NCBI GenBank assembly: GCA_023458755.1
Contig: JAEWYE010000002.1
Span: forward strand, 1-12,061
Length of the DNA: 12,061 bases
Direction: 5' to 3'
Source of the DNA: Bacillota bacterium
GTDB taxonomy: Bacteria > Bacillota > Clostridia > Oscillospirales > Acutalibacteraceae
Positions 1 to 6,866 of this stretch are shown one piece after another. Numbering within the stretch: the first letter of the stretch is position 1; the number at the start of each line of letters is the position of its first letter. The position numbers were made by a program, and so were the translations under genes. The notes beneath the pieces were generated by a model. That model did not search any database. It was not told the DNA's origin and saw only the letters and a program-made list of their open reading frames with translations.

Positions 1-32
1 ATAAGAAAAAATAAATAGTAGAGCGACAGCAG

Positions 33-129
33 GCGGCGGAATTACCATGCCCCTTGAGGGGCCGCAGAGAACATGTTGCGCCTTTGGCGCCGCGGAAATA
101 CCACCGGCTTGCCGGTGGATTTTTATTTT
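33..129 (+). promoter_or_regulatory. Possible T-box-like or other structured leader remnant
   Basis: Three hairpins follow in close succession: GCCCC-TTGA-GGGGC (49-62), GCGCC-TTT-GGCGC (78-90) and CCACCGG-CTTG-CCGGTGG (101-118), the last followed by a T-rich tract. Bases 85-95 read TGGCGCCGCGG, which differs at one position from the T-box core TGGNACCGCG, and the layout (core, short A-rich linker, terminator hairpin, T-run) resembles the 3' half of a T-box leader. Against it: the upstream space is far shorter than a usual stem I, no specifier loop can be assigned, an antiterminator pairing is weak, and no aminoacyl-tRNA synthetase or amino-acid gene follows. It could equally be the 3' end of an unrelated transcript entering from the left. 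Confidence 0.28.
101..129 (+). terminator. Rho-independent terminator, plus strand
   Basis: A perfect 7-bp GC-rich stem, CCACCGG/CCGGTGG with loop CTTG, is followed directly by ATTTTTATTTT. It would end a transcript coming from left of the window or act as the terminator of an attenuated leader. It lies inside the open frame that begins at 47, which argues that the true protein, if any, starts further downstream. Confidence 0.65.
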
Positions 130-181
130 ATGCAATAATTCTTTAAAAGGTGATGCAATATTAAAACAATGTGAAGCATCT

Positions 182-766
182 ATGTCTTTGCTGTACGATA
201 AGCAATGGTATGAAAATGCAGCGGAAAGCGTACAATCGTGCTTGAATGATGCGGGTCAAGTGCTTGTAGGAATGGGTTGGGGCGGTATCAATTTTATAAA
301 AGATATCTTGCTTACGCCCAAGTATATTGCGGATGATTTATGCGATTTCATTAATAATGATCCAATCGGAAAAATCAATGGCTTTCCGGCTTATGTATTA
401 AACGGTGGAATTGATCAATGTATATCGAATAAAACACAAAAATTCGGAAGTGATTTCGCAAACGCCGAACTCGAAAAAAAGAGCGAAATGGTAATGGGTA
501 TTTTGAGTAATGTTGCGTTATTATACATACCCGAAACAGACATTACGAAGTTCGGCAAAGCAGGCGAAGCGGTAGAAGTAGCCGAAGACGTAACCAATTA
601 TCTGCAAAAGAAATGGCCTCCAAAAATATGCGTTTCCAGAGTACCGAATAGAATTGTTGAGGCAGAAATACCAGAAACTACAGCTAGGACTGTAGCTAAT
701 TTAAAAACTAAAAGGTACATAAATCAACAAAGCACGTGCTGCAACAGCACGTGCTTTGTTGATTGA
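182..766 (+). CDS. Hypothetical protein, probable gene fragment
   Basis: This is an orphan reading frame that I do not recognise. The frame is open from 47, but 47-129 consists of hairpins and a terminator, so its translation there is unlikely to be real protein. Codons look protein-like from about 134. The first in-frame ATG is at 182 and has no ribosome binding site. From there the product would be 194 residues: a helical, partly hydrophobic stretch with a glycine-rich patch (GQVLVGMGWGG), then FGKAGEAVEVAEDV near the C-terminus. The latter is faintly reminiscent of the region before toxin domains in polymorphic toxins, but too weak for a call. The last 14 codons and the stop lie in a perfect inverted repeat, so the natural C-terminus is probably lost too. 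Most likely a decayed internal fragment of a larger gene. Convergent with the phosphorylase gene. Confidence 0.4.
   Translation: MSLLYDKQWYENAAESVQSCLNDAGQVLVGMGWGGINFIKDILLTPKYIADDLCDFINNDPIGKINGFPAYVLNGGIDQCISNKTQKFGSDFANAELEKKSEMVMGILSNVALLYIPETDITKFGKAGEAVEVAEDVTNYLQKKWPPKICVSRVPNRIVEAEIPETTARTVANLKTKRYINQQSTCCNSTCFVD
722..764. repeat. Perfect 20-bp inverted repeat, 3-nt loop
   Basis: Left arm AATCAACAAAGCACGTGCTG (722-741), loop CAA (742-744) and a right arm that is its exact reverse complement (745-764). Each arm contains the self-complementary 10-mer AGCACGTGCT (731-740 and 746-755), so the element is also a direct repeat of a CACGTG-centred palindrome. It lies between convergent genes, so it may terminate one or both transcripts, although neither side has a proper U-tract. 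Confidence 0.85.
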
Positions 767-816
767 AAGAGATAAAAATGAAAAAGAGATAAAAGAAAGA
801 GATATAAAAGGAGATA
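766..816 (+). repeat. Short purine-rich imperfect repeats
   Basis: AAAGAGATA occurs at 766-774, 783-791 and 796-804, followed by AAGGAGATA at 808-816, all inside an almost pure A/G stretch. No coding frame or hairpin is seen here. On the minus strand this is a pyrimidine-rich 3' tail between the phosphorylase stop codon and the inverted repeat. Confidence 0.6.
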
Positions 817-842
817 GAAATAAGTAAAGTTAGTGGGATATG

Positions 843-3278
843 TCAGCCCAAAGTTACAGCTACTTGATGGACTTTTCCATCGCCGCAAACCGGAAGAATG
901 TTACCGTCTACGTTTTTGCCGTCCAGTGTCATGGATTTGACACCTTTTTGTACTTTATCGGAATTATCCACCGTAATTACATAAGTATCACCGCGGAATT
1001 TTCTTGTTAAGGTGAAACCGGCCAGATTGGCAGGAATACACGGATTAATCTGTAAACCGTCGTATTGCGGCTGAATGCCCAAAATGTATTGCGATACATT
1101 GTAAAAAGTCCAAGCAGCGGTACCGGTTAACCATGAATTTTTCGCTTCGCCGTGGCGGGATGCGTCACGGCCGGCAATCATCTGCGAGTATACATAAGGC
1201 TCCGTGCGGTGGATTTCACTGATATCCTCCAGGTATGCCGGGCAGGTTTTGCGGTACACTTCAAAAGCACGGTCTCCACGACCAATCATGGTTTCTGCAA
1301 TCGAAATCCAAGGATTGTTGTGGCAGAAGATACCGCCGTTCTCCTTGTATCCCGGTGGATAGGAGGAAATTTCTCCAAGATTGACATGGTAAGTAGTATA
1401 CGACGGACTGTTTAATACAATGCCGTATTTTGTATCCAGATGTTTCTTTACAGAATCGAGCGCACGTTCTGCCAAGCCTTCCTTTACGCCAATGCCTGCC
1501 ATAACGCAGAAACCTTGCGGTTCAATATAGATTTTGCCTTCTTCACACTCATCACTGCCGACTTTTTTACCGAATGCGTCGTAAGCACGCAGGAACCATT
1601 CTCCGTCCCAACCGCTTTCAAGAACGGTGCCATACATTTTTTCCACTTCAGCATGTACACGTGCCGCTTCTTCCTTTAAGCCGAGTTTGCTGCACATTTT
1701 TTCATATTCCGGCCCAATCATAACGAACATGCCGGCAATAAAGACGGATTCCGCAATGCCGCTTTCAAAATTTGAACAGGTTTGAAAGGATTCTCCCGGT
1801 GTTTCCGAGAAGCAGTTTAAGTTTAAGCAATCGTTCCAGTCCGCACGGCCAATTAGCGGCAGCTTGTGCGGGCCCAGATTGTTAATTACATGATCAAAGG
1901 AGCGCTTTAAATGCTCCAGCATCGGCTGCGCTTTTGTAGCATCACTGTCAAACGGGACCATTTCGTCTAATATAGTCCAGTCACCGGTTTCTTTTATGTA
2001 AGCTGCAACACCAAAAATGAGCCATAGCGGGTCATCGTTAAAACCGCTGCCGACATCAAGGTTGCCTTTTTTGGTTAACGGCTGGTATTGGTGATACGTG
2101 CTGCCATCTTCAAACTGTGTTGCCGCAATATCCATAATTCTTTCGCGCGCACGCTCCGGAACTAAATGCACAAAGCCGAGCAAATCCTGCGTAGAATCAC
2201 GGAACCCCATTCCGCGGCCGATTCCGGATTCAAAATAGGAAGCGGAGCGCGACATATTAAACGTGATCATGCACTGATACTGGTTCCAGATATTTACCAT
2301 GCGGTTGAGCTTTTCATCGGAACTTTTCACATTGTATGTAGAGAGCAGGTCTGCCCAATAAGTTTTTAATTCCGTTAATGCAGCTGCAACCTGTTTATCG
2401 GTGGAAAAACGTGCAAGCAATTCTTTTGCCGGTGCTTTGTTGATAATATTCGGTGCCTGCCATTTGTTGTCCTTTGCGTTTTCACAGTAGCCCAATACAT
2501 AGATAAAGCTCTTTTCTTCATTCGGAGCAAGCGTTACGTTAATAAAATGAGAGCCGATCGGCGCCCATCCATTTGCTACAGAATTATGGGCTTTCCCTTC
2601 AAGGACGGTTTTTGGCGCGTCAAAGCCGTTGTATAAGCCTATAAAGGTTTCACGGTCTGTGTCAAAGCCGTCAATCGGTGTATTTACCGCGAATACGGCA
2701 TAATGGTTGCGGCGTTCACGATATTCAGTTTTGTGATAAATAGCACTTCCTTCGATTTCAACTTCACCGATACTGTAATTACGCTGGAAGTTTGTCATGT
2801 CATCAAAAGCGTTCCATAAGCAAAATTCAATAAATGAAAAGACTTTAAAGGATTTTGTCTGGCTGCCAGCATTTTTAAAAGTCAGGCGATGTACTTCGCA
2901 ATTCGCACCAATCGGTACAAACGAGGTTTGCTGAACCTGCAGACTTTTGCGCTGCGCGGTAATTGTGGTATAACCAAGACCGTGGCGGCATTCATAGCTG
3001 TCCAGCGGGGTTTTTGTGGGCGCCCATCCAGGAGTCCAAACCGCTTCACCGTCGTTAATATAGAAGTAACGTCCGCCGGCATCCGTCGGTACGTTATTAT
3101 AGCGATAACGTGTCAACCGGAGCAAACGCGCATCTTTATAAAAACAATAACCGCCCGAAGTGTTTGAAATCAAAGAGAAGAAGTTTTCATTGCCGAGGTA
3201 ATTGATCCAAGGATAAGGAGTATCTGGTCTGGTAATTACGTATTCTCTTGCTGCGTCATCAAAATGTCCAAAATTCAT
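843..3278 (-). CDS. cbp: Cellobiose phosphorylase (GH94)
   Basis: Cytoplasmic inverting phosphorylase: cellobiose plus phosphate gives alpha-glucose 1-phosphate and glucose. The product is 811 residues, the usual length for cellobiose phosphorylases and much shorter than cellodextrin phosphorylases (near 1000). The N-terminus has the family signature EYVITRPDTPYPWINYLG, followed by GGYCFYKDARLLRLTRYRYN. The catalytic (alpha/alpha)6 region has RADWNDCLN at residues 478-486, whose second Asp (483) matches the general acid of the family. GGIFCHNN with His653 and TGTAAW (718-723) match the phosphate-binding positions known from the Cellvibrio enzyme. There is no signal peptide. The frame extends to a TTG at 3317, but the ATG at 3278 has AGGGGG seven bases upstream and gives the canonical N-terminus. 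Divergent from the LacI-family gene, with a candidate operator in its leader. Specificity for cellobiose rather than another beta-linked disaccharide is inferred from similarity. Confidence 0.95.
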   Translation of the reverse strand: MNFGHFDDAAREYVITRPDTPYPWINYLGNENFFSLISNTSGGYCFYKDARLLRLTRYRYNNVPTDAGGRYFYINDGEAVWTPGWAPTKTPLDSYECRHGLGYTTITAQRKSLQVQQTSFVPIGANCEVHRLTFKNAGSQTKSFKVFSFIEFCLWNAFDDMTNFQRNYSIGEVEIEGSAIYHKTEYRERRNHYAVFAVNTPIDGFDTDRETFIGLYNGFDAPKTVLEGKAHNSVANGWAPIGSHFINVTLAPNEEKSFIYVLGYCENAKDNKWQAPNIINKAPAKELLARFSTDKQVAAALTELKTYWADLLSTYNVKSSDEKLNRMVNIWNQYQCMITFNMSRSASYFESGIGRGMGFRDSTQDLLGFVHLVPERARERIMDIAATQFEDGSTYHQYQPLTKKGNLDVGSGFNDDPLWLIFGVAAYIKETGDWTILDEMVPFDSDATKAQPMLEHLKRSFDHVINNLGPHKLPLIGRADWNDCLNLNCFSETPGESFQTCSNFESGIAESVFIAGMFVMIGPEYEKMCSKLGLKEEAARVHAEVEKMYGTVLESGWDGEWFLRAYDAFGKKVGSDECEEGKIYIEPQGFCVMAGIGVKEGLAERALDSVKKHLDTKYGIVLNSPSYTTYHVNLGEISSYPPGYKENGGIFCHNNPWISIAETMIGRGDRAFEVYRKTCPAYLEDISEIHRTEPYVYSQMIAGRDASRHGEAKNSWLTGTAAWTFYNVSQYILGIQPQYDGLQINPCIPANLAGFTLTRKFRGDTYVITVDNSDKVQKGVKSMTLDGKNVDGNILPVCGDGKVHQVAVTLG

Positions 3279-3322
3279 TGCGAATCCCCCTGCGTTTTTA
3301 TGATAAGCACTGCGCAAATTCT

Positions 3323-3334
3323 AAAACGTTTTCG
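3323..3334. promoter_or_regulatory. Candidate LacI/CcpA-type operator in cbp leader
   Basis: AAAACGTTTT (3323-3332) is a perfect palindrome with the central CG typical of LacI/CcpA-family sites, followed by CG so that TTCGAA overlaps it. It lies about 35-45 bases downstream of the predicted phosphorylase transcription start and upstream of its ribosome binding site, a position suited to a roadblock by the divergent LacI-family protein or by CcpA. Confidence 0.5.
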
Positions 3335-3374
3335 AAACAAAAAATAGGAAAACCTAATTCATTTTCACAATATA

Positions 3375-3403
3375 ACTATAGGCGATACCACATATAAAAT
3401 CAA
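3375..3403 (-). promoter_or_regulatory. Promoter of cellobiose phosphorylase gene
   Basis: Read on the minus strand: TTGATT (3403-3398), a 17-base spacer, then TATAGT (3380-3375). Transcription would start near 3368 and leave a leader of about 90 bases containing the AAAACGTTTT operator candidate. Confidence 0.5.
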
Positions 3404-3449
3404 GCAAAATTTACATGTTTGTAAGATTTCCTAAACAGGAGCTGAAAAT

Positions 3450-3479
3450 TTTGTGGTAATGTTGCATAAGTTCCACAAA
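3450..3479. promoter_or_regulatory. Dyad TTTGTGG-N16-CCACAAA
   Basis: Inverted half-sites TTTGTGG (3450-3456) and CCACAAA (3473-3479) separated by 16 bases. It lies about 45 bases upstream of the phosphorylase -35 box, where an activator could bind. It is unlike the CGAAAAC-type sites, so a second regulator is possible. As an RNA stem it would be weak. Confidence 0.3.
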
Positions 3480-3574
3480 TTACATTGCATATCTTCAAAC
3501 AAATATGTAGAATAGTGAAACATGACAGAAGTTGACGAATTTTATCGATTATTATTCTATAATCTAAAATATTA

Positions 3575-3590
3575 ACGAAAACGTATTCGT
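3575..3590. promoter_or_regulatory. Candidate LacI-family operator, mid-region
   Basis: ACGAAAACGTATTCGT is a 16-bp palindrome with one mismatched pair and a central CG. The half-site ACGAAAAC recurs at the regulator's own promoter (3727-3734). It sits between the two divergent promoters, about 12 bases after a TATAAT (3558-3563) that lacks a well-spaced -35 box. Confidence 0.5.
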
Positions 3591-3691
3591 AATTTATATG
3601 AATTCGTGAATAAATCTTTTCAAAATATCTAGGTAAATAGCGATTAACACAACTTTGATTTAAAAATGTATATTATTTTTATAAAAATCTC

Positions 3692-3720
3692 TTGCAATCT
3701 TGTACATGATGGCATATAAT
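3692..3720 (+). promoter_or_regulatory. Promoter of the LacI-family regulator gene
   Basis: TTGCAA (3692-3697), a 17-base spacer and a perfect TATAAT (3715-3720). Transcription would begin near 3727, at the edge of the CGAAAAC inverted repeat, which suggests autoregulation. Confidence 0.7.
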
Positions 3721-3727
3721 AAAGACA

Positions 3728-3757
3728 CGAAAACGGTTTAGGAGTTTTCGAAAAACG
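3728..3757. promoter_or_regulatory. Candidate operator at regulator start site
   Basis: CGAAAAC (3728-3734) and GTTTTCG (3744-3750) form a perfect inverted repeat with a 9-base spacer. AAACGGTTT (3731-3739) and TTTTCGAAAA (3745-3754) are overlapping alternative LacI-like palindromes. The cluster starts at the predicted transcription start, so binding would block initiation of the regulator's own gene. Confidence 0.5.
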
Positions 3758-3774
3758 AAAGGGTGGTTCACAAG

Positions 3775-4791
3775 TTGGCAAACATCAAAGATATTGCGGC
3801 ACAGTGTGGATTGTCCGTTTCAACTGTCAGCAAGGCACTTAATCATTATAGCGATATAAGTGAAGAAACACGCGAAAGGGTTCGCAAGGTTGCAGATGCC
3901 GCAGGATATTTTCCAAATGCAAATGCACGGGCACTTAAAACCAACCGTACATATAATCTTGGGGTTCTTTTTGTAGATGATTTTCAGAGTGGTTTAAAAC
4001 ATAACTACTTTGCGGCAGTGTTGGACAGCTTTAAGGTTGAAGCCGAAAAGCACGGATATGATATAACGTTTATCAATCATAATATTGGAGCCAAGCAAAA
4101 AAGCTATTTGGAGCATTGCAGATATCGAAATGTCGATGGCGTTTGCATCGCCTGCATCGACTTTTCACAGCCGGAGGTTATTGAGCTTATAAACAGTGAT
4201 CTGCCGGTAGTTACCATCGACCACGTCTTCAATGACCGCATTAGTATTAATTCCGAAAACCGAGCCGGAATGCATGACCTTGTTGAGTACATATATAGTA
4301 TGGGACATCGTAGAATTGCGTATGTACACGGCGCAAAATCTTCTGTTACTGAACAACGTGTTACAAGCTTTTGTAAAACGATACAGGATTTTGGAATGGC
4401 ATTGCCGCTTGAGTACTTAGTGGGTGCCAACTATCAGGATCCGGTAAGCACCAGACGTGCGGTTGAAATACTGCTTGAACGTCCAAACAGACCGACTTGT
4501 ATTCTTATGCCGGATGATTATGCGGCTCTTGGCGGAATAGAGGCACTGGAATCAGCCGGGCTGAGAATCCCGGAAGATATCTCAGTTGTCGGATACGATG
4601 GTATTCCGATTTCACAAGTCTTAAGACCGCGTTTAACCACTTTAAAACAGGATACTGATAAACTCGGCAGTGAAGCTGCATCGAAATTAATTCAGCTAAT
4701 CGAAAGTCCTTTGACTACATTAACAGAAAATGTAACGGTTTATGGCAAATTGATAAAAGGCGAATCGGTTAAGAATGTCGCATTGAAATAA
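3775..4791 (+). CDS. LacI-family sugar-responsive regulator
   Basis: Transcription factor of the LacI/GalR family, 338 residues, the usual length. The N-terminal helix-turn-helix (IKDIAAQCGLSVSTVSKALN, residues 4-23) is followed by the hinge segment PNANARALKTN (47-57), whose Leu54 is the position that normally inserts in the operator minor groove. From about residue 60 it is a periplasmic-binding-protein-like effector domain, with VVTIDH, GHRRIAYV and SVVGYDGIPIS in the expected order. The TTG at 3775 is preferred: it gives the standard MANIKDIA start and has AAGGGTGG about eight bases upstream, whereas the GTG at 3763 overlaps that site. Located between the phosphorylase and the transporter genes, it most likely controls both. 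The inducer is not readable from sequence; cellobiose or a derivative is inferred. Confidence 0.93.
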   Translation: MANIKDIAAQCGLSVSTVSKALNHYSDISEETRERVRKVADAAGYFPNANARALKTNRTYNLGVLFVDDFQSGLKHNYFAAVLDSFKVEAEKHGYDITFINHNIGAKQKSYLEHCRYRNVDGVCIACIDFSQPEVIELINSDLPVVTIDHVFNDRISINSENRAGMHDLVEYIYSMGHRRIAYVHGAKSSVTEQRVTSFCKTIQDFGMALPLEYLVGANYQDPVSTRRAVEILLERPNRPTCILMPDDYAALGGIEALESAGLRIPEDISVVGYDGIPISQVLRPRLTTLKQDTDKLGSEAASKLIQLIESPLTTLTENVTVYGKLIKGESVKNVALK

Positions 4792-4837
4792 TTATTCAGC
4801 TGGTCTGCTCGTGGGTTGGTTGAGAAATAAAATGGTT

Positions 4838-4866
4838 TTGGCACACTGTGCTGTCATTATTATAGA
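4838..4866 (+). promoter_or_regulatory. Possible promoter of the ABC transporter operon
   Basis: TTGGCA (4838-4843), a 17-base spacer and TATAGA (4861-4866), lying 40 bases upstream of the first permease gene. The spacer contains the small palindrome GCACA-C-TGTGC (4841-4851), which may be an operator. A separate promoter would let transporter levels differ from regulator levels, but read-through from the regulator gene is also likely because no terminator separates them. Confidence 0.4.
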
Positions 4867-4905
4867 AACGCAGAAGATCTGCTGAATTATAAAGGAGGAA
4901 TTATT

Positions 4906-5883
4906 TTGGATGCATCTATTACAAAAGCTCAACAAAATGACAAAGTACGTTCAAAAAGCAAAACTGTAAAACGCATGAAAGAAAACATTCCGTTCTTGTT
5001 CATGTTACTGCCAGGTTTATTGGTACTTCTTATCAACAATTATCTACCAATGGTTGGTGTGATAATGCCATTTGAGGATTATCACTTTAATGATAATTTT
5101 CTTAACAGTTTAATTACTAGTGACAAGGTTGGTTTTAAAAACTTTGAGTTTATCTTTGCAAGTCCGGATATCTTTGAAGCTGCTAGAAATACAATTTTAT
5201 ATAATATTGTATTTATTGCACTCGATATTATTATTCCGGTTGCGTTGGCTATTGCACTTACTGAAATTTGGAGCAAGAAGCTTTCGAAGTTCTTCCAGAG
5301 TTCCATTTTTCTCCCATATTTCTTATCCTGGATTGTTATCAGTTATTTGTTTTTTGCTCTGCTGAGCAATGACAGTGGATTTATCAATCGGTTTATTTTG
5401 AATCCATTGGGCATTCCAAGCAATAACTGGTATTTTGACGTAAATTCTTGGCCGCCCATTTTGATACTGGCCCATTTATGGAAATATACAGGTTATAATA
5501 TCGTAATTTATCTGGCTTCTATTTCCGGTATCAGTGAGGATTACTATGAAGCAGCTTCTTTGGACGGTGCAACCAAGTGGGATCAAATCCGTTACATAAC
5601 GTTGCCCATGCTTAAGACCGTAATCATTATTACTTCTCTTCTTGCTGTCGGCAGAATTTTTAACGCAGACTTCGGACTTTTCTTTAATGTTCCTATGAAT
5701 ACAGGCGCACTTTACTCAGTAACACAGGTTATGGATACATTCGTGTACATTTCCATGAGAAATTCCGCCAACTTGAGTATGACGGCTGCTGCCGGTCTTT
5801 TCCAAGCGGTTATTGGCTGCATCACCGTATTTACAGCGAATTTAATCGTGAGAAAATTAGACAGCGACAGTGCGCTGTTCTAA
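4906..5883 (+). CDS. Sugar ABC transporter permease, LplB/MalF type
   Basis: Integral membrane subunit of a carbohydrate uptake ABC transporter, 325 residues. About six hydrophobic segments are visible (roughly 28-50, 97-118, 133-152, 184-205, 238-258 and 292-315). The cytoplasmic EAA loop that docks on the ATPase is at 215-235 (EAASLDGATKWDQIRYITLPM). The long charged N-terminus before the first membrane segment and the sequence FLFMLLPGLLVLLINNYLPM are typical of the LplB/YtcP group. It starts at TTG 4906 with AGGAGG seven bases upstream; the nearby ATG at 4910 is out of frame. It is followed after 17 bases by its partner permease, clearly one operon. Substrate inferred from context: cellobiose or related beta-glucosides. 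Confidence 0.93.
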   Translation: MDASITKAQQNDKVRSKSKTVKRMKENIPFLFMLLPGLLVLLINNYLPMVGVIMPFEDYHFNDNFLNSLITSDKVGFKNFEFIFASPDIFEAARNTILYNIVFIALDIIIPVALAIALTEIWSKKLSKFFQSSIFLPYFLSWIVISYLFFALLSNDSGFINRFILNPLGIPSNNWYFDVNSWPPILILAHLWKYTGYNIVIYLASISGISEDYYEAASLDGATKWDQIRYITLPMLKTVIIITSLLAVGRIFNADFGLFFNVPMNTGALYSVTQVMDTFVYISMRNSANLSMTAAAGLFQAVIGCITVFTANLIVRKLDSDSALF

Positions 5884-5900
5884 GAAAGGGGAATACATAC

Positions 5901-6815
5901 ATGAAAAAAGCAGATATGGAAATGAAATCTGATTTCAAATTTAACAGAATTACTCGTAAAAGCAACATCATCCTAAATGTTCTTTTTGTACTCTATGTTA
6001 TATGCTGCATTGCTCCGTTACTGTTGGTAATCATTATTTCATTAACGGATGAAAAGACGATCTTGGCGAACGGCTATTCTTTCTGGCCTGCAAAGTGGAG
6101 CATTGGGTCCTATATCTTTCTGACTAAAGGCGGTAGCGCAATTTTTCACGCTTATGGTATTTCAATTTTTGTAACAATAATTGGTACTTTTGCCAGTTTG
6201 CTCATTATGACTTTATACGCCTATCCATTAACACGCAGTAATTTTCGACACAAAGGTTTGTTTTCCTTTATTGCTTACTTTACCATGATTTTTGGTGGTG
6301 GACTTGTTCCTTGGGTTGTGGTTTACAGCACGGTATTGCCGATTAAAAATACGATTTGGGCTTTGATTGTCCCTTATTTAATGAACGCATGGTGGGTTAT
6401 CATTCTGCGTACGTTTATGAAGCAGAATATTCCCGAGTCCGTTATTGAATCAGCAAAAATCGACGGTGCCGGCGAATTTCGGACCTTGTTTGTCATTGTC
6501 CTTCCGCTTTGTAAGGCGGGTCTTGCTACAATTGGTCTGTTCGCTCTGTTGGGGTACTGGAACGACTGGTATTTGCCCTTGATCTTCATTGTTGACTCCG
6601 ACAAATACAACATTCAATATTTGATGTATCAGATGCTTTCCAATATTATGTTCCTGTCACAGTCACCGGATGCTTCCCGTATAGCGGGCGGAATACCAAG
6701 TGAAGGAGCCAGAATGGCAATTGCGGTTCTTTCCGTTGGGCCTATCATTTTCGCGTATCCGTTCTTCCAAAGGTATTTCATCAAAGGCCTTACCATTGGC
6801 GCTGTAAAAGGTTGA
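5901..6815 (+). CDS. Sugar ABC transporter permease, LplC/MalG type
   Basis: Second membrane subunit, 304 residues, forming the heterodimeric channel with the preceding permease. Hydrophobic segments lie at about 24-47, 83-108, 120-142, 150-170, 205-228 and 272-290. The EAA loop is at 183-203 (ESAKIDGAGEFRTLFVIVLP). The C-terminal GLTIGAVKG is a hallmark of the LplC/YtcP-type subfamily. The ATG has AAAGGGGA eight bases upstream. Its stop codon lies at the base of a stem-loop that separates it from the binding-protein gene. Assignment to the family is firm; the sugar is inferred from the neighbouring phosphorylase. Confidence 0.93.
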   Translation: MKKADMEMKSDFKFNRITRKSNIILNVLFVLYVICCIAPLLLVIIISLTDEKTILANGYSFWPAKWSIGSYIFLTKGGSAIFHAYGISIFVTIIGTFASLLIMTLYAYPLTRSNFRHKGLFSFIAYFTMIFGGGLVPWVVVYSTVLPIKNTIWALIVPYLMNAWWVIILRTFMKQNIPESVIESAKIDGAGEFRTLFVIVLPLCKAGLATIGLFALLGYWNDWYLPLIFIVDSDKYNIQYLMYQMLSNIMFLSQSPDASRIAGGIPSEGARMAIAVLSVGPIIFAYPFFQRYFIKGLTIGAVKG

Positions 6816-6838
6816 ATCCGGGTATTTGCCCGGTTCAA
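6812..6838 (+). other. Intercistronic stem-loop before binding protein
   Basis: TTGAA-T-CCGGG (6812-6822) pairs with CCCGGTTCAA (6829-6838) through 10 base pairs with one bulged T and a TATTTG loop. It includes the permease stop codon. The following bases are ATAAAAATTT, not a U-tract, so this is more likely an mRNA processing or stabilising structure than a terminator. It could raise binding-protein transcript above permease transcript. Confidence 0.6.
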
Positions 6839-6866
6839 ATAAAAATTTAGCAGGAGGTTATTGAAA

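Larger units (their letters stand above)
3279..3774. other. Divergent control region, phosphorylase/regulator
   Basis: About 0.5 kb of AT-rich DNA with no plausible gene in either direction. It holds one good promoter for each divergent gene, three operator candidates built on CGAAAAC or AAAACG, a TTTGTGG/CCACAAA dyad, and a 14-bp AT palindrome ATTTTTATAAAAAT (3675-3688) just upstream of the regulator's -35 box, possibly UP-like. The length and multiple sites would allow DNA looping by a tetrameric or paired LacI-type repressor (inference). Confidence 0.6.

Noticed and set aside
722..824. CRISPR-like array from the repeats at the left edge
   Set aside because: The repeats are 9 bases, irregularly spaced and purine-only, with no spacers of constant length and no cas genes.
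3532..3563. TTGACG and TATAAT as a second plus-strand promoter for the regulator
   Set aside because: The spacing is 20 bases, too long for a typical vegetative promoter, and a much better promoter lies at 3692-3720.
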